The notes beneath the pieces were generated by a model. That model was not told the DNA's origin. It saw only the letters and a program-made list of their open reading frames with translations, and did no database searches. Positions 45,873-57,515 of a stretch of DNA of 64,000 nucleotides are shown piece by piece. Every line of letters starts with the position of its first letter. Within the stretch, counting starts at the first letter, position 1. This stretch comes from Branchiostoma floridae. Lineage: Eukaryota > Chordata > Leptocardii > Amphioxiformes > Branchiostomatidae. The translations under genes were made by a program, and so were the position numbers. The stretch is from assembly GCF_000003815.2 (NCBI RefSeq), contig NC_049993.1:4078891-4142890 (forward strand), written 5' to 3'.

Positions 45873-48800
45873 ATGGGCATAAAGTCCGTCCGGAAACCCG
45901 AACCTAGCCTTGAGGGCCGCTGGCTTTGGACTGTGTTTCTTTTGGTTGGCCTTGCACAGACGGTAACAGGTACGTGACTGTAGCCTCTACCAGGCTCCGT
46001 GAATCGGTAGAATTATTATCCTCACCTCGTGGTGAGTAAACGTACTCTTCTGGCCGGCTAACTCCCTTAGCGTACTATAGACTCTATTTGTGCAATTTCT
46101 ACAATTAGACCACCGATCCACGAAGCCTGGTAGAGGCTAACGTGACTGTACAGTACAGTACTTTTTTTGCTCCGTGTGACTGAGCTTACAATTAATTGCT
46201 ACTTTGGTTAACTACACACGGCCACATGTAAATGTGCCCCACACCATACAGATTATATTTCAATCCTAGACCAAATAGACAAGTATGAGAGATACAGAAC
46301 GAAGCCGACCATGCATCCAGACATTCTATTTTTCTATCCTAGTCTACCTGAGTAACATAATTGTAGACTCGGACTCGGCGTTCGTATACGTAGCTGCCTT
46401 ATCGTAGAAACGTTTGCCGCATGAATCATTTCAAAATTTTCCTCATTACTTAAAAATCTTTGTTAAGTTTTTTTTTTAGATAATAACTTACTCCTGACTT
46501 TAGTGGCTTTAGGGAAGCCTTTGTATGACGTTGTCTCTTTTAGCATTAAGGCAAGCAATGGCGGGACAATATTTAGTTTTCATGCTCGGTTGCGTTCACC
46601 CGTTTAGATAGGCAACAACGCGTGGCAACGTTACGGGGTGATCTTGGGCCACTTCGATCTATTGTGACACTATATTCTAGATGTTTCTTAATGTAAACCA
46701 ATACTGGAGTCCCAAATGATTTGCTTTTCAAAGCCGATTCACAAGGTATTTCCGTTTTTTTCAGGTGTAGTAGACGTCACCATCGTCAGTAAGTACCAGT
46801 TCTTTGATGAGCCAGCGGACACCTGGCTGTACTGTTACTACACGGGGAGTCTCATCAACCATCAGAACGGGTACCAGTTCGGTGTAGAGGTCAACACTGG
46901 CTCAGGAACGGTGTTTACATCACGGAGAGGCACCGGCGAGATATCAGGGCGCTATAATGTGAGAATCTATGGTGACGCTGGTGACTTCCGGGTCGGGGCA
47001 TTCTCCTGTCGAGTAAGGACCCCTGACAATAGTCAAACCGAAAAGGCCATCACCTTCAAAATGAAGTCACAGGGTGAGTACACAACTTGTTGCCGATTAT
47101 ATGTGCATAAGAGAGCCATGATTCATGTATTCATCTACTGCTGGAATGCACTTATGAGTCAACAGCCGTCAGATAGAGAAAGACGTATCAATATTCATAC
47201 TTACATCCTCCTTCCAGCCGATGTCTGGCCCGTGACCTTCACAGTGACCGCCAACACAGGTGACCCCGTGACCCTACAGATGGTGCAGAAGTCCAACAGA
47301 ACCGGTACCCTGGTGTGGAGGAAGGGCGGGGTCGGGGGGACTGTCCTGACTGGACAGAACGGTCTCAACTTCACCATGGCCAGTGTCCGGGCTTCAGATG
47401 AGGGGATCTATGAGTGCTACTATCAGGGGGATACTGATAGAAAACAGGGCATCATGAGGCTCATTGTAAGAGGTATCTTAACGTTATACCATTTATCTTC
47501 CGATGTAAAAACAAGGTAATATTTTTGCATGCACAAAGTTAATACTTCTTTTGGTAACACTAAGCGTAATTCCTGTATTACTGTTAATTCCTGTATTACT
47601 GTGATATCATTCACGTTTTCAAGCTGTACAAATCGTGATCACTGAACTTCTACTTGCTTCATTAATGCTGCATATCATTTAATGCACAGATACCTTTTCC
47701 CTCATGCTGAACACCACCCACCCACACAAGCAAAGAAATTTCAACTTGGACATTTGCCCTTCCTTGCTGATCAACAAAGCACACACGCAGGTAAACACAT
47801 CTACGTATTCTGTTTGACAGGTTGCACTGAGAACAAGTGGGGTCCGCCCTCCTGTACCGGTGACTGTCCTGTGTGCTACAACGGCGGTGTGTGTGACGAC
47901 AACAGCGGGGAATGTGTGTGTCCTCCGGGCTTCCATGGACAAAACTGTGAAAGTGGTAAGATATAGTGATGTGTGCAACTAGACCTAAAACAGTGTCTGT
48001 ATGTATAACAGATTTGGGAGAATCCCTGCGTTAAAGAAGGAATGCTAAAAACTAGTAAAAGTAAAGGCTTAATTATTTGTCACACAAGACACTGTTCATT
48101 CTTTCGAAGCCTGTGCGAACAACCAGATCGGTACCAGCTGCACGAGAGAGTGTGAGGGTGGAGACTGTACAGGCCAGCTGTTGTGTGTGATGGACCCGTA
48201 CGGCTGCTCCTGTGCTCCTGGACTCATGGGGATAGAGTGTAACACAGGTGAGTACACATTAAGACAGACTTTATTTCATTCCAACCTTCAGTAGTGTCAT
48301 AAAAATGAAATGAAACAAAATTTGAATGAAAAGGCAATGGTGGACAATTTTACACTCAAATGCCGGAACATTAAACACAATGGAAAAGTCAAACGTGTCC
48401 AGGGCCTGTACATTTCAAATGAAATGCATCAGTTCGAATCCCTACTTCAGGTTGTCCAGACGGCATGTACGGAGCAGGCTGCACCCAAACCTGTCACTGT
48501 GCCAGTGGAGGTTCCGTGTGTGACGTCATGACTGGTGCCTGCTCTAGTGGAGGGTGTGAGGCTGGGTGGGAGGGGAGCAACTGTCAGACAGGTGATTGTA
48601 CTCCGTGCCAAACGGCAATTGTACTCTGTGGTTTCCTTAGTGATGTGTCCGTCCATATATCGAACAATCAAGGTAAAGTTATTCTAAAGATATCTAAGTA
48701 TCTATCCAAGGTATCTAAGTATCTATCTCAGGATCTATCCAAGGCTTCTCGAGTTATGCTGTTGACATGGAATCATGATATTTTCTCATTAATCATGCAA

Positions 48801-51800
48801 ATGAGTTCGTTAGTTGCATGATTAATATCTACTGACATTTCTCTCTTTCTTTACATATGTGACAAGTTTAAAGTTCTATCATGGAATGCAGTAGATTTAT
48901 AAATTGTCCCCATTAATTTTGCAAATTAGCTGTTGATCTGCTACTCAAAAATCACGACCGCAGCATGTTCAGAACAGCATTTATGAAAAAGGGAAGTTTA
49001 GAGGGCCCATTACCGAACTTGACCTTTGTTTTCCTGACCCCTACCCACCTACCAAATATCATCAGTATCCATCCAAGGCTCACGTTATGCTGTTAACAGA
49101 CAAACACAACAAAATGGCAAAAAAACCTTGAATAAACTTCTCATAAAGCATCTATTGATAAAATAAACACCTAGGGGCAATGATCCATTCTACCTTTGTG
49201 CCAAGTTTCAGGTCTTTTGACCCCGGAACGACAGAGATCTTTCCGCTTAAAGATTTCGATAGTAGAAGAAGAAGATGCAGAAACATTACGAATACAATAT
49301 ATTACCCATACCTGTGGTATGTGTGAAATAAGTACGAAAAGAGTATTTAATTACGCCTAGGCCTATTGAAAACTAAACTCAGTATCACCAGTATCAAGTA
49401 CATTGTCTATCTGTAAGTAATATAAAAAAATCGTTTAATTATCACGGAAGGTAAACATACTATTTTTGCTCAGTTTCCTCTTCTTCTCCAAACGAATAAG
49501 GTCAACGACCTGGGCCAGACAGCTGTCACCATGGTTACTGGTAAAGTAGAAGCCACCCTATCTTCACTGCGCGCTCATTGGCATATTCTGAATCACATGA
49601 TTCTCACTACCATAAAAACAAGATGCAAGAAAAATTGATGTGAAAAATTTGCTACTACGTTTTGTATCAATCAATTTACTAAATGAAAAAAAATATATAA
49701 AGTTATAGTCATTGCTTATTGTTTGATTGCGTACATCGTGTTCTGCGATTTTAATGAGGATATTCTATAATTTTCCTCCTGCAGAATGTGATGACGGTTA
49801 TTACGGTAACGACTGCGGGGAAAGTTGTGGAAACTGTGTGACAGGGACGGTTTGTGACAAAACCAACGGCAACTGTCCCGGGTGTGAGGAACCTTGGGTC
49901 GGAGACACCTGCAAAATGAGTATGTAAACCTTCATTTTTCATTGCTGAATGATATACAGATACATGTAGGTGCACGTGCACTGTTGCTCAAGCAGGATTG
50001 ACCGATCATCAGTTCCTTTTCTCAATAGAGAGTGCTTGAATAGTAGAGTTATACTTTTCAATTTATTTTTTATTTTTTTATTTATTCACATATATTTTGC
50101 GAGTATGAGGCGGAAAGCACAAATTGCTTATATTAAGCCTTCTACTCAAGAAACATACGTATAAAACATGAATAGTAAACGACATTACATACATAAGTAC
50201 AAAATGGATAACAGAAAAATAAATTTAAACAAGACAAGTTGGTGCTGAATCAATTAGGAGAACCTGCCTGTACAATGGATATAGGTAATGACAAGATCAA
50301 AAATGTTACAGTTCTGTTGATGTGAGAGAGATGTTGATCCTGATAACAGTAAAGTACATAAATTAGTGTCGTTGAGGTGCTTTAGGTCTACTATAATATT
50401 TGAGACAGCCGATAACAAAGAACTTCTTTGGCTAGTATAGAGTGTGCAGTGTAGTAGATAATGTTCGGTTGTTTCACAATGATAGCCGCATTTACATGTA
50501 GGATAATCAATACAATGGTGTTGAAATAGATGGTAGTTTAACTGACTGAAGTTTAGACGGAGCCTTGTAAGATGAACTGCGGAACGACCTTGGCCATGAG
50601 AGAAATGGGAGTATTTTGTCGGCTTGTTGAATAGTGAGTCCAGCTCTTTTTTGAAAGTGTTGATCGAAAGGACGGCTTTAGCATTCGTAGGCAGTTCATT
50701 CCACAAGTGAACAGTTGAAGGTAGGAAGGATCTTTTATACTTTTCAGTTTTACAGGCAATGGAAGTAAGGTTTTGGTTTGCGCGAAGGTTGTAGGGGACC
50801 GTATCACAGATACGTGGAGGGATAATATTATGTAAGTACAGTGGTGCGAGACCATTCATAATTTTCCAAAACTGAATCAACTGGTGCTTTTTCCTTCTGT
50901 CCGCTAGTGTGTCCCATGCAACCTCGGCTAACAAGCTCTCATGTTTAGTGCCTCTCATGGCTCCGGTACAAACTCGTGCCGCGGCCATCTGGACAGACTC
51001 AAGAAGATCACAATCTTTGCCGAGAAGGCCACACCAAACAATGTCAGCTCAATTCTAATATGAGATAAAAAAACAATCAATGCACGTGTATTGTTGGTGA
51101 AAGGTATTGCATCAGATGCACTTTATACGCTTGTTCTGATACATGTATAGACATGAGATATGGCCTGTATCATTCCAGTACCTGCAACAGTTTCAGAAGG
51201 TCCAGAAAGCGTAACTCTAGTTGTCGAGAATGACACAACGTTCAGCTGCACCGGTCGCGGTGTTCCTGGCCCTAGTGTCGTCTGGTATCATGGCGAAGAA
51301 ATCATCACACCTGGAAACGGGATCAGGATAGACGTTACAGATGGCGGTCTGGTGGGAGAACAACACGTGATCCACAGCACCTTAACCATTACGTCAGTAC
51401 GTCGACAACATAACGGGAAGTACGTCTGTATCTCCTCTAACGTGGCGGGGCACGAGACGTCACAAGAAGCTACACTCGTGGTGCAAGGTACGAGATCGAT
51501 GTAGTTTATGCAGTAATGAAAGCGGTAAAATTTCCATTTCTGTATCTTGCCAGCCTCCCCTATATGTGTTCAAATATCTACACTCTCTACGTTCTGTTTG
51601 CAGAACGTCCTGATGACGTGACAGTAAACGTCACCGCCGTGAACTCTACAACCCTACACGTCACGTGGATAGTAGGTGAAACCGGTAACCTCGACATCCT
51701 CGACTCCCAGGTACGCTACAAACGGAGCGACACGGAGGACTGGGGAGACTGGGAGTCTACTGGAGTTTCTGGTGCGAAGGGTGATGTCTACATTCATAGC

Positions 51801-51997
51801 TTACAGCTGGCCGTCATGTACGATGTTCAAGTGCGGGTGCACAACTTGCTGGGATGGAGCGATCCTGGTAGTGGTCGGATGGGAACTACAGACGAAACAG
51901 GTATTAAAGATATAGAAAATTGAAATACTTTTGAAAACTGTTGTGTTCTGGTGCGTTTCATTTCTTTGCTACGCTAATGCATTATTACTTATATTTA

Positions 51998-52080
<83 letters not shown>

Positions 52081-54967
52081 GAGAGAGAGATGGAAATAGA
52101 TATGCATACAAATAATGACGATCCGTGGTAAAGCGTTATAGTGCTATATATCCTATTTCCAATGCAGAACCGGTATCGCTGTTGCCTACCAGGCCACCTC
52201 TGGGCGCTACTGCAACATCTTTTCCCAAAACTCGGTACATGGAGCCTGTGACTGCAGAGGCCATAATCAAGGGTTAGGCCACACTGTACTTAACTTCATG
52301 GATGACATCACCCTCACACTCAGGGTTGACAATCGCGGCAAAGCCTAGCGATATCACCCCTGACAACTCAGCCACAGAATTCAGTTATTAGGGCGCCTTG
52401 CTTATGAATATTAATGAGCTTGCCCTTATATGGGCAGTCAGCCGTTGGGGATTGGGCGTAGGAGGATGGAGCCATGTAATACGTAACATGATTGGCTGAT
52501 AGCTTCCCAGCGGCCTTTGCGAGACAGCTTGCGACAACAAAAAGCCCAAGAAAAGCCTATTCTATGATTGGTTGACAGCTGGTTTGTGGCGAAAATCATA
52601 ATAACCACTGATAGGGCATGAAATAGCAGGGCCCCATAGGCTAATGCCGTTGGGGACCGGGCGTTAGGAGGATGGGATGACATCTGCGCGCATTGATTTT
52701 CGCCTGTCCTCAATAAAACTGTGGCCACATGTTACCCAATAGCATATCTGTCCAATCAGAATTTTACGCTTGCTAAAGACTTTGCTCTCCAGTGTAAGGG
52801 GGCACATGGTCAGGGCATGGCGCCACAGCGCCCTTGATCCACTCTTTAAACAAGAATGGCCATAAAAACATTATAATTGAAATGCAATGACTGTCTCTTA
52901 CTGGAGGTGAATATATGACTAACAAAACTTGGGAAAGAATAGACTGGATGTTTAGTCCTGTGGTTTAGCAGCATTTTTTTTTTATTTTGCTGGATTTTTT
53001 CGCCCTCGCGATTTAGTTTTGGGGTCCTCAGAGGATGCCATACATAGAATTAAGTCAGTGTGGTCTTAATTGATTAAGACCCATTGTCTGGGTGCCATTC
53101 AATTACTACCGGGGCTCCCTACCCTCTCTATCTTGATTTTTTCGTCATTCTGATGATTCATTTCAATATGAAAATAGCTCACATTGTTGTCTAAATTTTG
53201 TAGGTCCACCCGAAAGTGTTAGTGTCGCCTCCATCATTGGTGGTAGCGTTGGGGCTGCCCTGCTGGTCGTCGTTCTGTTGACAGTCGGCATAATATGCTA
53301 CAGGTAACTAAAGCCCGTATTAACAGAAAACGTGATCCATCAAAATGTAATCATGAAGCGCTGAAATTCTTTTAAGTAAAATCTGTGATGTTGTTATTTT
53401 TAGCAAGATGTCTGCTCCAGCTGCTTCAGAAAAAGAACACCTATTTGCTGGCTTGTATTTTTCATTACTTTCATTGATAGCGTTTGTGTGTTTGGACCTC
53501 ATACTGTCAACTTAAGTAGCTACTTCAACTGACGCCCAAACCAATTATGTCTTAAAGAAGGAGACACGCTGCTGAGCGACAGGACCCCATAGGCGGTCAA
53601 ATAGACCTGAACATGATCAAAACTGACGATCCCTCCGACAGTGCATCAGCTGAGAATCCTACATGTACAGAATTGCATGAATACAATTCGCCTTATGAAA
53701 CGGTAACCTTTTATTCGGTGTTTTCCTATACAGACTACATTATACTGGTTTTACTGGTTGTACTGTACGTATCTACTAAATCGTTGTTGGTACATGAGTT
53801 CGATACGTAACGTTATCATTCTAATTCTGCATTGATGTCTTTACGACGCTAAGTACTTCTTTGTTGTATCTCCTTCTTATACAGATCTATCCCTCTGTAT
53901 TTCCGAAAATTTACCTTTATCACGTTTTAATTCACTCTTTTGATGTAGCCGATTTACAACATCACAGACCTTGTAACTGTGGATGACGTAGTGGAATTCC
54001 TAAAGGCCAAGGGCTTTGGCCAGTACGCTGCAGCATTTAAGAGTAAGTTAAGTTCCACGTACAACTCTTATTTCTTTGCAACCTTAACGAGGAAAAAACT
54101 TGATACAACAATGATACAACTGCTTCAGCTATATCAGTAGGTGAATTTGATGATGCCCATTTGATCCTCTTGGTAGGTTTTGCCTGCTTGCGAAAGTTTG
54201 CTAAGTTTCTTGTTAATTAGACATCTTATTGCTCAGGGCACAAAATAGACGGAGTTGCCGTAATGTACCTGAACGACGCTGTGCTTGCTGAGCTCGTCCC
54301 TGAGATCGGGCCGAGGGTAAAACTACAGAAAGCCCTGCAAGAGCTGAAGGACAACCAGGTTTGCCTCATTTTACCTCATCAAGCATATTTATTTTCAATA
54401 CATGTTATCTTTTTCACGTAATATTAGTAATATGACCTCATCTGTGTACCAACGCTGCCGTCATTTCCATGGTAGTTAATTTAACAACATTGTCATTTCA
54501 AAATAAAGGCCAGGAAGTGACACAACACCACAATGCATTGCAATGTATACACTGTAGCAGAGGTATGCACCTATTCCCTTCAAAACTGCAAGAAACCTTG
54601 CACAGAAAACTAATCTACTATATACTCTGAGGAAACTGTCAAATGGCCTCAACTGGGAAGCCAGGCTGATACTGAACACAAAAGCATTGAACAGCTGTCT
54701 GTGCCCATCTGTTGGTTGGAAGATCACAATTTTTATACATGCTTATGTGATGCAATGATGTCGCAGCATCTCCCCCAGAATATTGGTATGTAATGCTATA
54801 GGGTTGATTGAACTAACAATGTAAAGAAAAAGTAGGAAAAGGTACTTTTTTGTTTCGTTCAAATCTTACGTATCATACATTTAAAAGGCAATCAACGGAA
54901 GTCTTAGTGCAGAGATCAATGTATTATTTCTTTACTTTTGCAGACATACACCTCACTGCTGAACTAA
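45873..54967 (+). CDS. Kinase-less Tie-like receptor with intracellular SAM domain
   Basis: Fourteen exons join in phase: 45873-45969, 46765-47073, 47218-47472, 47821-47955, 48110-48247, 48451-48591, 49785-49919, 51179-51487, 51604-51900, 53204-53303, 53558-53702, 53949-54042, 54237-54358, 54944-54967. Total 2301 nt, 766 residues. Order: signal peptide (WTVFLLVGLAQTVTG), two Ig-like domains, four EGF units, one Ig, one FN3, membrane helix (VGAALLVVVLLTVGIICY) with a basic stop-transfer, a short tail, a SAM domain, stop TAA. Ectodomain order and the EGF style match vertebrate Tie1/Tie2 (Ig-Ig-EGFx3-Ig-FN3x3), except for one extra EGF and two fewer FN3. No kinase exon fits between helix and stop, and there is no N gap there. 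It is likely a surface receptor or decoy that acts through SAM-mediated assembly. The start of exon 11 is the least certain: acceptors at 53557 and 53563 both keep phase. Confidence 0.88.
46765..51900 (+). CDS. Tie-like/SAM gene, ectodomain exons 2-9
   Basis: Every exon here starts and ends in phase 1 and encodes one module. Exon 2: Ig-like (WLYCYY to FSCRV). Exon 3: Ig-like (GIYECYYQG). Exons 4-7: EGF units, the first reading CTENKWGPPSCTGDCPVCYN then GGVCDDNSGECVCPPGFHG, the closest to Tie; the second contains PYGCSCAPGLMGIEC, again a Tie-like signature. Exon 8: Ig with TFSCTGRG and KYVCISS. Exon 9: FN3 (TLHVTWIV, YDVQVRVHNLLGWSDPG). Several N-glycosylation sequons (NRT, NFT, NDT, NVT, NST) are present. 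Confidence 0.88.
50060..51058 (-). mobile_element. 5'-truncated CR1/jockey-like LINE 3' end
   Basis: The minus-strand frame 50988-50254 encodes the C-terminal part of a non-LTR ORF2 (WDTLADRRKKHQLIQFWKIM, NGLAPLYL, PSTVHLWNELP, and C-x-C-x3-C-x3-H-x4-H-C near the end). Frames just upstream (to about 51045) add DIVWCGLLGKDCDLLESVQ, also typical. The 3' end is an A-rich tail at about 50062-50095. It sits in the intron between EGF 4 and Ig 3 of the Tie-like/SAM gene, in antisense. Confidence 0.85.
51999..52076. repeat. (TA)39 microsatellite
   Basis: A pure TA run of 78 bases followed by (GA)n, in the intron between FN3 and membrane exons. Its length in the assembly may be unreliable. Confidence 0.97.
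52438..52680 (-). repeat. Non-autonomous element, copy 2 (partner at 14.35-14.60 kb)
   Basis: Reverse-oriented copy of the 14352-14600 unit, with direct terminal copies of GCCGTTGGGGA--GGGCGT and AGGAGGATGG. Both copies sit in introns of receptor genes. Confidence 0.8.
53204..54967 (+). CDS. Tie-like/SAM gene, membrane and SAM exons 10-14
   Basis: Exon 10 encodes the membrane helix. Exon 11 encodes a roughly 48-residue polar tail with tyrosines in LHEYNSPYET, continued by PIYNITD from exon 12. Exons 12 and 13 encode one SAM domain split at its middle: VDDVVEFLKAKGFGQYAAAF, then RHKIDGVAVMYLNDAVLAEL, then GPRVKLQKALQEL. These match the SAM core (W/FL..GL.QY...F....IDG..L..L....L..L....G.R.KL..AI..L). 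Exon 14 adds TYTSLLN and the stop. SAM domains commonly self-associate or bind other SAM proteins, as in Eph receptors. Confidence 0.88.
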
Positions 54968-56169
54968 GAATCCACTGACAGAGACATAGAAGAATCATTT
55001 TGCCAAGAAGGAAACGTTGTCTCATGTTCTCACCAACACATAGCCAGAATGACCAATGTGACTCTAGGAATATCAAGCATACAGAAATATGTTCTACTGG
55101 ACAATCTTATGCTAATTATGAAACATTTCAATAATGAAATGAAGATTACACATTCATTTTTATCACAAACATGGCACATATACTGTACAAGCTGCATCAT
55201 AAGATAGGAATATATTAGGATAATAGATTGCAAATTTTAAGCAAACAAAAACAATTCATAGTTTACATTTCCTGTTTACGATATTTACATCATTTTGTAT
55301 TTTTATCTTATTTAACCAAGATAACAGTGTGCATCTTCTGCCCATCTATGTAATTCACTTTGCACAAACTAAAATATGACAACGAACATTTAGTCCAGAG
55401 AATTCACAACTGCAAACTACCACCACTGGTCTTGTGCTAAAACAAAACGGGGTCCAGAACAAAAATTACCATAAAAACCTGCCATTAACACAGTAGCTTG
55501 AGAACCAAATCAGCCCCACCTCACATTATCCTCCCTGGCACTAAGACTACAGTCAATGACAGGGTTATATCTTGGCCATTCAATGCCATTTCCTAACAGC
55601 AAGATTATGCTAATTCTATTGGAAAGGACAACTTATACTGACAAACTTTAGCTATATAAAGTACATGTGAGCCAATGCAATTCCTGTGAAACGTAAATAT
55701 GTTCCACTCATTTGATTTCTGTATAATTACAATTCTTTTTGTACAAAGGCTTTGGTCAAGCATTGCATACAATTGAGTTAACAGGATCTAATGATAGAAA
55801 GCATCATCTAAGTACAAATGTATGTTACCTTTACTGACCTACAGCATACGGTGTAGGGCATTTTATAAATAAGCAACTGTTCCAGCAATCTTTTTCCCTC
55901 CACAGCAAATATTCATCTTAACCAACATATATATATATATATAGAATAACTAAAACTTTTCTATTGTAGTCAGAGCATTTACAGCTACAAGATGCAGTAT
56001 ACTATAGAGATATACATCTGTAACTAATAGAATTACCAATGGGTACCTGATAGCATGTACCTCTATTCTAGGCTGCACAACATGTAGGTAAGACTGAACT
56101 CAGTTATGAAGGAATCTACTTTTATCCAATATCATATAACCATGAGGTAGCGTATTATCTGTATTCTTA
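54968..56169. other. 3' flank of the Tie-like/SAM gene
   Basis: AT-rich, no open coding exon. Probably 3'UTR for an unknown part. A short (AT)n at about 55925-55942. Confidence 0.5.
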
Positions 56170-56613
56170 GGCCACACCAATTTAATTTCTTGGTTCACGG
56201 ATTTTTTTTATAAAAAATATGGAGCAATAGGGCAAAAAAAAAATAAAAATTGTTAAATGGTTGGGGTAAAGATAAGGGCTAATCCAAAACATAAAGAATA
56301 AAAAGTTTTCAGCTTGAAAAAAATATAAAAACACTATTACTGTACAGTAACAGTTTGTTGAAAATTACAAAAGTAGTATCAGTTTTTATGTTTGTCTTAT
56401 TCTTCATCAATAAAAAATATAACTGGAATAATAATACCTACATTTTAAGGAGCTTATAATATAAAGGCCAATTTGCTAACACCCGAAAGTTGGTGAATTT
56501 AATGGTTTCATTAATGGTACAAATTTGCTGAGTGGTAATTTTCATTTTTATTTTTTTTCCCAAAAAATAGGAGCTAGCGAATCCGTGAACCAATCAATTA
56601 AATTGGTATGGCC
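56170..56613. mobile_element. Harbinger-like MITE, copy A
   Basis: 444 bp with terminal inverted repeats (GGCCACACCAATTTAATTTC then TTGGTTCACGGATT, and its near inverse at the right end), flanked on both sides by TTA. A 3-bp TWA target duplication and GGCC-type ends fit PIF/Harbinger (Tourist-like) MITEs. No coding capacity. Confidence 0.85.
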
Positions 56614-56948
56614 TTAGAATGAGAATTAAAAGGCAAGACTGATCCCTCTGAATATTGTACAGTGGACAGTTTTGAACATGTAGTTCTTACTGCTATGTAC
56701 ATGTACCATTAATCATTATCTGTGTTCTGAGTGCGTTGTTTTAGCTGAGCGGCGAGATATATTTCAATCTTTTGACATCTATGCAGTGAAAATAAAACCT
56801 TTTGCAACCTGACACTGTAAAAAAAGTAAAAACAAATACACACGGTGGCATATGTATGTGACTGTGTAGCCTTTGTACGTGCCCATGTGAACACTGGGCC
56901 CATACAGTGCCAAGTTAGTTTGGAGTAGAAGACTGGAGTGAGTGAATA

Positions 56949-57515
56949 CGAGGGGCGGTCAATAAGTAATGCCCCTGACCCATTTCCCATAGCAGGAGAT
57001 TAATGAAACTTGGCACAGTTATTAGTCTTTCTCTTCATAGGAATCACCCAGAGTTATGCATTTCTCCCATCGTTTGATGCAGCTCTGGACACCCTTTTTG
57101 TAGGACACCCCAGGTTGGTCCTCCAACAGATGCCTCATCAATGGCACAAGAGGGACGACCAGGTCTGGGAGCTGTTTCCACAGACCATGTTTGAATTCAG
57201 GATGCCAGCATTTTACAAGGTCATATGATGGGGCATCATCACCATAAGTTTCTTTCATTTCATCAAAAGTCTTCTTTGGTGTGCATCCTTTCAAATACAA
57301 AATCCGGATCACTGCGCGACACTCAACTGGTTCCATTTCACACCTGGTCCATTTCGCACCTGACTCAGTTCAAACACCAGTAAATCAGAAACCACAATTA
57401 GTTCAGAGCTGTTTTTGCAACATAACCTATAAAGATATGAATCATTACACACACAAAATTTCATTTAGATCAGACAACTGGAAGTGGGTTAGGGGCATTA
57501 CTTATTGACCCCTCA
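56949..57515 (-). mobile_element. Internally deleted mariner
   Basis: Terminal inverted repeats begin (C/T)GAGGGG-GGTCAATAAGTAATG (left) and end with the inverse CATTACTTATTGACCCCTCA (right), flanked by TA on both sides. The minus-strand frame 57336-57022 reads MEPVECRAVIRILYLKG and DDAPSYDLVKCWHPEFKHG (transposase N-terminal helix-turn-helix), then jumps to QSCIKRWEKCITLGDSYEE (transposase C-terminus). The whole catalytic DDD domain is deleted, so it is non-autonomous. Confidence 0.88.

Noticed and set aside
51931-52131. Tyr-Ile repeat frame
   Set aside because: Translation of the TA microsatellite.
53304-53948. A hidden kinase exon between the membrane and SAM exons
   Set aside because: Only about 645 bp, already holding the 145-bp tail exon; no G loop, HRD or DFG motif in any frame and no N gap.
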